A stretch of DNA of 9,508 nucleotides from contig DJYV01000110.1 in NCBI GenBank assembly GCA_002448555.1, forward strand, positions 1 to 9,508, written 5' to 3'. This DNA comes from Flavobacteriales bacterium UBA6969. Lineage in GTDB: Bacteria; Bacteroidota; Bacteroidia; Flavobacteriales_D; Sanyastnellaceae. The notes under the pieces are model-generated. The model was not told the DNA's origin. It did not search any database and saw nothing but the letters and a program-made list of their open reading frames with translations. Positions 1-4,721 of this stretch are shown in pieces (the stretch's first letter is position 1; every line of letters begins with the position of its first letter). A program made the position numbers and the translations under genes.

Positions 1-890
1 ACGTCACCGGGGTAGGCCTCACGTCCTGGAGGACGACGCAACAACAGGGATACCTCACGGTACGCAACAGCTTGCTTTGACAAGTCATCGTAGATCACCA
101 ATGCTGCACGGCCTGTGTCGCGGAAGAATTCACCAATCGCCGCACCCGTGAACGGTGCGTAGAACTGAAGTGGTGCAGGGTCTGATGCGGTCGCCGCTAC
201 CACAACGGTGTAAGGTAACGCGCCATTTTCTTCCAAGGTTTTCACGATACCTGCAACCGTCGAACCCTTCTGGCCTACAGCAACGTAGATACAGAATACC
301 GGTTCGCCCGCCTCGTAGAATTCGCGCTGGTTGATGATGGTGTCAATCGCAACGGTTGTCTTACCTGTCTGGCGGTCACCAATAATCAACTCACGCTGGC
401 CACGGCCGATTGGAATCATTGCGTCGATGGCCTTGATGCCTGTCTGCAATGGCTCGCTTACTGGCTGACGGTAAATTACACCGGGCGCCTTGCGCTCAAT
501 CGGCATCTCGTACAAATCGCCTTGGATAGGTCCCTTACCATCGATGGGCTCACCGAGGGTGTTGACCACGCGGCCCAACATGCCCTCGCCGGCGCGAACC
601 GATGCAATGCGTCCTGTACGCTTGACGGATGAGCCTTCTTTGAGGTCACCTGAAGGGTCCAACAATACCGCGCCCACGTTGTCCTCCTCGAGGTTCAACG
701 CGATGCCGCGGGCACCGTTTTCGAATTCGATCAATTCGCCGGATTCCACATTGGTCAAACCGTAGATGCGCGCAATGCCATCCCCGACTTGAAGGACTGT
801 TCCTACTTCCTCCAGTTCAGCGGCTGACTTGACGCCTGCGAGCTGTTCACGTAGAATGGAAGAGACTTCTGCTGGATTGATTTCTGCCAT
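1..890 (-). CDS. atpA: F1 ATP synthase subunit alpha (N-terminal part, cut by window edge)
   Basis: Subunit alpha forms, with beta, the hexameric catalytic head of the F1Fo ATP synthase; alpha sites bind nucleotide but are mainly non-catalytic. The frame is open from the ATG at 888-890 to the left edge, giving about 296 residues of a protein that is usually 500-530 long. The start MAEINPAEVSSIL is typical of the family. Residues 171-178 read GDRQTGKT, the Walker A loop with the alpha-specific Gln, at nearly the same position as in E. coli. The beta-barrel N-terminal domain precedes it (roughly residues 25-95) and the nucleotide-binding core follows. It lies 33 nt after atpH on the same strand and is the last atp gene visible; atpG is expected further left. 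No frameshift is seen in the visible part. Confidence 0.97.
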   Translation of the reverse strand, partial: MAEINPAEVSSILREQLAGVKSAAELEEVGTVLQVGDGIARIYGLTNVESGELIEFENGARGIALNLEEDNVGAVLLDPSGDLKEGSSVKRTGRIASVRAGEGMLGRVVNTLGEPIDGKGPIQGDLYEMPIERKAPGVIYRQPVSEPLQTGIKAIDAMIPIGRGQRELIIGDRQTGKTTVAIDTIINQREFYEAGEPVFCIYVAVGQKGSTVAGIVKTLEENGALPYTVVVAATASDPAPLQFYAPFTGAAIGEFFRDTGRAALVIYDDLSKQAVAYREVSLLLRRPPGREAYPGD

Positions 891-923
891 GATTTCGGCT
901 GGTGTTCGGTTTTGGTGTCCGGA

Positions 924-1481
924 TTAAAATTCCGGTTCGTAATCGTGATCTGAGATTTGACGGCGAAGGAGCTCCAACTCGCGCTTGATGCTGGCATCAA
1001 TCATGCGGTTATCCATGAGCAATTGAAAACCACCGAGCAACTCAGGCGCTACGGTTTCCTTCAATTCAACTTCTCCGTCGTGAAGGTTCTTCAAAGCTGC
1101 GCTCACACGGCTGCGCAGCTCGTCGTCCATAAGCACCGCTGTCTTCACTTCCGCCACACGCACGTTGCGTTGCTGGCGAACCAAGTTCAGCGCCTCATCA
1201 ACAATGGCGGGCAAAATGGACTCTCGTCCCTTGCGCACCAAAATCTTGATGAACTCCAACGTGAGCGATTCGATCTTGCCCTCGAAGATTTTCACCAGGA
1301 TACTTTCCTTGGCGTCGGCCTTGATGACAGGGCTCTTCAACAGGAGTTCCAGGTCATCGGATCCTTGAACGGCATCGTTCAACAACCGAATGTCCTTTTC
1401 CATGTTGTCAATCGCCCCTTTTTCTTCCGCAAGGCTGAAGAGGGATTTGGCGTATCGTATGGCTGCGCGTGGAGTGGCCAT
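924..1481 (-). CDS. atpH: F1 ATP synthase subunit delta (OSCP)
   Basis: Subunit delta sits on top of F1 and ties the alpha/beta head to the peripheral stalk made of subunit b. The 185-residue product has the usual family length. The N-terminal helical domain starts with ATPRAAIRYAKSLFSLAEEKG, and the C-terminal end carries the family hallmark LLGGFQLLMDNRMIDASIKRELELLRRQI (roughly residues 146-174; full run not all invariant), in which the GG and the D-x-S segment are conserved. A short acidic tail, DHDYEPEF, follows. The ATG at 1479-1481 is 3 nt past the atpF stop, so the two are surely co-transcribed and probably translationally coupled. A 195-codon open frame on the opposite strand is a shadow. 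Confidence 0.95.
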   Translation of the reverse strand: MATPRAAIRYAKSLFSLAEEKGAIDNMEKDIRLLNDAVQGSDDLELLLKSPVIKADAKESILVKIFEGKIESLTLEFIKILVRKGRESILPAIVDEALNLVRQQRNVRVAEVKTAVLMDDELRSRVSAALKNLHDGEVELKETVAPELLGGFQLLMDNRMIDASIKRELELLRRQISDHDYEPEF

Positions 1482-1484
1482 AGA

Positions 1485-1982
1485 TTAATTCAATGGAGAT
1501 TCATCAATGAGTCGGTTGACGAGGGCTTTCTGCTCGTCGTTTGACTCCAACTTTTCTCGCAGCAAACGCTCTGCAATTTCCAAGGAAAGGTTGCCTACCT
1601 CCGCCTTCAATTCCGCAACGGCGGCTTTGCGCTCAATCGCGATGGCGTCTTTGGCGGCAGCTACTTCCTTGTCGGCTGCTTCGCGCGCTGTGTTTTTGGC
1701 ATCGGCTACCAATTGGTCGGCCATCTCGCGGGCTTCGCGCAACATGCGGTCACGTTCCGCGCGGGCTTCCTTCAATTGGTTTTCATTGCTCGCGGCCAGC
1801 TCTTCCATTTCCTTGCGGACCTTTTCCGCCTCGTTCAAGGCGCCCGCAATGGATTCTTCACGCTCGTTCAGCGCAGACAGAATCGGACCCCACGCAAAAC
1901 GGCGGAGTACGAAAAGCACCACAAGGAATGCAATGGATGCCCAAACGACGGTCCCGAGGGCCGGTGTAAGTAGCGCTCCCAT
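1485..1982 (-). CDS. atpF: Fo ATP synthase subunit b (peripheral stalk)
   Basis: Subunit b is the membrane-anchored helix of the peripheral stalk that holds F1 against rotation. The 165-residue product has one N-terminal membrane helix at about residues 8-27 (TVVWASIAFLVVLFVL), followed by the conserved RRFAWGPILSALNEREE segment, where the helix leaves the membrane. A long charged alpha-helix rich in Ala, Glu, Lys and Arg makes up the rest, as expected for the b dimer. Length matches bacterial b subunits (about 155-165). The ATG at 1980-1982 lies 6 nt after the atpE stop and its stop codon is 3 nt before atpH. Only one b-type gene is seen, so a homodimer is likely. Confidence 0.95.
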   Translation of the reverse strand: MGALLTPALGTVVWASIAFLVVLFVLRRFAWGPILSALNEREESIAGALNEAEKVRKEMEELAASNENQLKEARAERDRMLREAREMADQLVADAKNTAREAADKEVAAAKDAIAIERKAAVAELKAEVGNLSLEIAERLLREKLESNDEQKALVNRLIDESPLN

Positions 1983-1988
1983 CGTTTA

Positions 1989-2234
1989 TTATCCGAGGGC
2001 TACGAGCAAGCAGATGATGATGCCGAAAAGAGCAACACCCTCAACAAGTGCCGCGGCAACGATCATATTAGAACGCAAGTCGCTGGTTGCTTCTGGCTGA
2101 CGTGCCATTGCTTCCAATGCAGATCCGCCAATGCGGCCTACACCGATACCAGCGCCAATCGCTGCTGCACCTGCGCCAAGACCTGCGAGGCCTTGACCTA
2201 CTCCGATTTCAAAAAGAATGCTCAACAATTCCAT
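1989..2234 (-). CDS. atpE: Fo ATP synthase subunit c (proton-binding ring)
   Basis: Subunit c forms the rotating membrane ring that carries protons past subunit a. The 81-residue product folds as a two-helix hairpin. Helix 1 has the Gly/Ala-rich packing motif (GAGAAAIGAGIGVG, residues 20-33). The polar loop is R45-Q46-P47, and helix 2 carries the ion-binding carboxylate E65. Residue numbering matches the Ilyobacter tartaricus c subunit, so its Na+ ligands can be compared directly: position 32 is Val, not Gln, and position 66 is Gly, not Ser. This argues for proton coupling. The gene lies 32 nt downstream of atpB and 6 nt upstream of atpF. The start at 2232-2234 gives a normal N terminus with few residues before helix 1. 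Confidence 0.96.
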   Translation of the reverse strand: MELLSILFEIGVGQGLAGLGAGAAAIGAGIGVGRIGGSALEAMARQPEATSDLRSNMIVAAALVEGVALFGIIICLLVALG

Positions 2235-2266
2235 AATGTTGGTTTTTATTGTGGATGGATTTTAAT

Positions 2267-3526
2267 TCAGTGGTGTGCGGGGTCGTGGGTGGCGTCGCCG
2301 AAATAAATTGCGGCGAGCAAGGTGAATACAAAGGCTTGCAAGAAAGCCACCAACAACTCCAAGAAGTACATAAAAATCATGAAGGCAGTGGAGAAAAGCC
2401 CCATGCCTGATCCGGCTCCGATGGCTTGACCGCCGTCACCGAAAATGAAAATCAAGCTCGTAAACGCGAGGATGATGATGTGTCCCGCGCTGATGTTCGC
2501 CGTCAAACGAATCATCAATACCGCAGGCTTCATGATGATGCTGAACACCTCGATCGGCACCAAAATAAATTTCACAGGGAGCGGTACACCGTGAGGCCAG
2601 AAGATGTGGCCCCAGTAATGCTTGTTTCCGTTCAGGTTGGTCAAAAAGAAGACCAGCGTCGCCAAGACGACCGTTACACCAATCGTCCCCGTAATGTTGA
2701 ACCCGCCCAAGAAAGGAACCAATCCCAGGAGGTTGCAAAAGAAAATGAAGAAGAAAACCGTCAGTAGGAACGGCATAAACTTATCAGCCTTGTCTCCAAT
2801 TGAGGGCTTGGCAATCTCGTCCCGAACGAAAATAATCAGCGGCTCCAGCGCGTTGGCCATTCCCTTCGGTGCTTGACCTGGATTCTTCTTGTAATAACCA
2901 GCGATGCTCAAGAACATCCACACCATCGCCGCAAGGATGAGCAGCATCCCAAATACCGATTTGGTAATGGAGAAATCGTAAACCGTGAGGGCGGAGCCAT
3001 CTGCAGCGGCCGTGATTTGGCCTGAAACGACAGGAGTGCCGTCCCCAGTCGTACCGTCTTCAGCATGCATGGTGTAGGCGATGCCGTCCAATTCACATGT
3101 CTTGTTGCCGTGACCGTGGCCTTCGAATGCGCTGCTCATGAAGACCTTCACTCCCTGGCCCTCGATGTAAAGAATGACCGGCAGTGGAATATGGACATCA
3201 CCGAAGAGGTGGATTTCATGCGCGTCTGCAATGTGGTGGATGATGAACGTGCCCGCTACAAACTCTTCATCGTGGGTGTGGTCGCCGTGCGCGTAATCCG
3301 CGTGTGATTCGTGGTCGTGCGCTTCCCCGTTGTGATCGCCCTCGTGGCTGTGGTCGGTATCCGCATCGCAATGTTCAGCGCTGTGAGCGTGGGCATCGTG
3401 CTCGGCATGCTCAGCGTGTGCGTCGTGCTCATCAGCATGGCCGTGGTCTTGAGCCAAGAGCGCTGTTCCAGAAAGGAGAAGCAAGGCGGCAAGCAGGGCC
3501 TTGAATGAACTAAAAAAGCGAGTCAT
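2267..3526 (-). CDS. atpB: Fo ATP synthase subunit a with signal peptide and His-rich extension
   Basis: Subunit a forms the two proton half-channels next to the c ring. At 419 residues it is much longer than the E. coli protein (271). Residues 1-25 are a signal peptide (basic start, Leu/Ala core, likely cut after A25). Residues 27-88 are a low-complexity acidic segment with 18 His and one Cys. Residues 89-190 are an extra extracytoplasmic region ending in the conserved DFSITK motif. Membrane helices then fill about 190-410. The essential arginine is R340, in IRLTANISAGH, equivalent to E. coli R210. Q397, in FLQAFVF, matches E. coli Q252. H349 and E390 occupy the positions of E. coli E219 and H245, a reciprocal swap also known from mitochondria. 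The C terminus ends THDPAHH. The signal peptide and long N terminus are features I associate with Bacteroidota subunit a; the His content looks extreme. It is the first gene of the atpBEFHA run, with a promoter-like site just upstream. Confidence 0.95.
   Translation of the reverse strand: MTRFFSSFKALLAALLLLSGTALLAQDHGHADEHDAHAEHAEHDAHAHSAEHCDADTDHSHEGDHNGEAHDHESHADYAHGDHTHDEEFVAGTFIIHHIADAHEIHLFGDVHIPLPVILYIEGQGVKVFMSSAFEGHGHGNKTCELDGIAYTMHAEDGTTGDGTPVVSGQITAAADGSALTVYDFSITKSVFGMLLILAAMVWMFLSIAGYYKKNPGQAPKGMANALEPLIIFVRDEIAKPSIGDKADKFMPFLLTVFFFIFFCNLLGLVPFLGGFNITGTIGVTVVLATLVFFLTNLNGNKHYWGHIFWPHGVPLPVKFILVPIEVFSIIMKPAVLMIRLTANISAGHIIILAFTSLIFIFGDGGQAIGAGSGMGLFSTAFMIFMYFLELLVAFLQAFVFTLLAAIYFGDATHDPAHH
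3263..3445 (-). repeat. Histidine-rich low-complexity coding segment of atpB
   Basis: These bases encode residues 28-88 of subunit a. The segment is almost wholly His, Asp, Glu and Ala, with His often every third residue (H34, H37, H40, H43, H46) and one cysteine, C53. The DNA is correspondingly rich in GTG/ATG/GTC-like repeats on the plus strand, which also produces long open frames on the other strand and in the other frames that are not genes. Since it follows a signal peptide, it should face the periplasm. Metal binding or proton buffering is inference. Confidence 0.85.
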
Positions 3527-3552
3527 TGTTGGCGATAGGGCTGAATTCGGCG

Positions 3553-3586
3553 CAAAAGTAACTCACAGGACACAGGCAGCATCGAA
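3553..3586 (-). promoter_or_regulatory. Probable promoter for atpBEFHA
   Basis: On the minus strand TACTTTTG (3560 to 3553) matches the Bacteroidota -7 consensus TAnnTTTG exactly. A weak -33-like TTCG lies at 3586-3583, 22 nt upstream. The start codon of atpB is 27 nt downstream, leaving a short leader. It sits in the 97-bp gap after the upstream membrane-protein gene, the largest gap inside the minus-strand block. No clear terminator hairpin is seen in the gap, so read-through from upstream is likely. Confidence 0.55.
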
Positions 3587-3623
3587 GTTTTGCGAATTTC
3601 TTTAGCTGCAGAAGTGGAAATCT

Positions 3624-3998
3624 TCAATTCGGGTCGCGAGGTGCGTGATTTTGCGATTCAACAACGAGCAAAACCGTGTTCACAGCGAACACCACAAACA
3701 ACCCCAAGACGAAATGCACCCGGTACGTTCCGCCCACCAAAACGAGGTAGGCCGTGACGAGTGCGAGGCTTGAAAACATCTTGACGGCCGTCGAGCCATT
3801 CACAGCCGTGATGAACTGCATCGAAGACCGGCGCATAGCTGATTGGATCCAACGGTTCAACAGCAGCGTCAATCCAAAATACCAACACACAACAGCCAAC
3901 CATACCCACGTCGAGGCAAAGGGTGCAAACGGGGGAATGATCATCCCCGCTCCCAGCATCACGGCGTTGGCCACGGTCAATTTCATCGAAAAGCGCAT
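3624..3998 (-). CDS. Four-helix membrane protein, AtpI-like by position
   Basis: The 124-residue product is a small inner-membrane protein with four predicted helices at about residues 7-23, 31-48, 72-90 and 95-113, and a short basic loop (RRS, 56-58) between helices 2 and 3. The size, topology and position directly before atpB resemble AtpI, which helps c-ring assembly, but I cannot claim sequence homology by eye. It may be one of the uncharacterised families found before atpB in flavobacteria (possibly DUF6168). A conserved-looking polar stretch is VNGSTAVK (66-73), at the start of helix 3. The ATG at 3996-3998 is 10 nt after the preceding gene; M5 is an alternative start. It ends 97 bp before atpB. 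Confidence 0.8.
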   Translation of the reverse strand: MRFSMKLTVANAVMLGAGMIIPPFAPFASTWVWLAVVCWYFGLTLLLNRWIQSAMRRSSMQFITAVNGSTAVKMFSSLALVTAYLVLVGGTYRVHFVLGLFVVFAVNTVLLVVESQNHAPRDPN

Positions 3999-4008
3999 GT
4001 GGATTCGG

Positions 4009-4227
4009 TTATTTCGACAGCTCTTTGATTACCATCCAAATGGCAGCGGCTGTTCCAAAAACTCCTCCAAGGAGGGTTCCGAGGGGGAACTCGTGACCGG
4101 TGCTCAGGTCCCATTTGCGCCCCAGCCAAACGGCCACACCAATGGATCCCGCCATGGTGAATGCCATGCCGGAAAACCGCAAGAAAGAACCGGATTTTGA
4201 GGGCCGCTTGGGGGTTTGAGGTGCCAA
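4009..4227 (-). CDS. atpZ: AtpZ/AtpI family protein
   Basis: The 72-residue product has the form of the small AtpZ/AtpI-family proteins (ATPase_gene1 type) encoded at the head of many atp operons. AtpZ and AtpI have been linked to c-ring assembly and to Mg2+/Ca2+ transport; the exact role here is unknown. A basic N terminus is followed by two helices at about 18-35 and 47-66, separated by GRKWD (36-40), the usual turn after helix 1. The C terminus is IKELSK, also typical. No ATG fits: the reading frame upstream holds no ATG or GTG after the bactofilin stop, so the TTG at 4225-4227 is the likely start. The internal M21 would remove part of helix 1. Gaps are 11 nt to the bactofilin gene and 10 nt to the next gene, indicating one transcript. 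Confidence 0.85.
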   Translation of the reverse strand: MAPQTPKRPSKSGSFLRFSGMAFTMAGSIGVAVWLGRKWDLSTGHEFPLGTLLGGVFGTAAAIWMVIKELSK

Positions 4228-4238
4228 AAGCTGCGGGG

Positions 4239-4682
4239 TTACACCGCGGCTGGCTGCTGGGCGTTTGCCTTCTGAGCCAAGGGTTGCTTATCACGGCCAG
4301 CGTCTTTGATGTCTTTCACTTTGGAAGTCAGGTGCAGGTTGCCGGTGGCTTGCGCGCCATTTTCAACCGAAAGCTGTCCGTACTGGATGTCGCCGTGAAC
4401 CTTGGCTGAAGCTTTCAAAACGAAGAGTTCCTGGACGAGGATGTTTCCTTCCATTTCCCCCTCTGTCTCGCAGTGAGCGCATGACACAGAGCCTTTGATT
4501 CGACCTGAGTTTCCGATGACCAAACGGCCCTTGGTAACAAGTTCTCCTTCGAACGTTCCGTCGATGCGGACGTTGTTTTCACTGCGGAGCACCCCCTCGA
4601 AGGTGGTGCCTTTCGCGATTCGGTTGACCGCGTTATCCGATGACGTTTCTGGTTTCATTGACTTTTTGGTAGTTCCAAGCAT
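4239..4682 (-). CDS. Bactofilin family cytoskeletal protein
   Basis: Bactofilins polymerise without nucleotide into filaments of a beta-helix and organise cell-wall enzymes, cell shape or other envelope proteins. The 147-residue product has a disordered N terminus, a central right-handed beta-helix domain from about 22 to 120 with regularly spaced hydrophobic/Gly turns (for example VRIDGTFEGEL, LVIGNSGRIKGSV, AKVHGDIQYGQL), and a charged C-terminal tail. A C-x-x-C pair is present at C68 and C71. The start is uncertain: ATG at 4680-4682 is only 4 nt from a strong -7 box, so translation may begin on a leaderless message or at M9 (4656-4658). It lies 39 nt after sprE and 11 nt before atpZ, all on one strand. 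Confidence 0.92.
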   Translation of the reverse strand: MLGTTKKSMKPETSSDNAVNRIAKGTTFEGVLRSENNVRIDGTFEGELVTKGRLVIGNSGRIKGSVSCAHCETEGEMEGNILVQELFVLKASAKVHGDIQYGQLSVENGAQATGNLHLTSKVKDIKDAGRDKQPLAQKANAQQPAAV

Positions 4683-4686
4683 TGCG

Positions 4687-4718
4687 CAAAGGTAATTCGA
4701 AACCCGCTAACGCACTAA
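4687..4718 (-). promoter_or_regulatory. Promoter-like site before the bactofilin gene
   Basis: On the minus strand TACCTTTG (4694 to 4687) is an exact match to the Bacteroidota -7 box, with a weak TTAG at 4718-4715, 20 nt upstream, as a possible -33 element. The annotated ATG begins 4 nt after the box, so the transcript would start at or very near that codon. The site lies in the 39-nt gap after sprE and would let the bactofilin, atpZ and AtpI-like genes be transcribed apart from sprE. Confidence 0.55.
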
Positions 4719-4721
4719 GGG

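Noticed and set aside
957..1544. A 195-codon open frame on the plus strand across atpH
   Set aside because: It is antisense to a clear atpH gene, has no recognisable protein features and no promoter or spacing of its own.
3256..3508. Several open frames on both strands over the atpB His-rich region
   Set aside because: They come from the low-complexity His/Asp/Glu codons; only the atpB frame joins a signal peptide to the conserved membrane domain.
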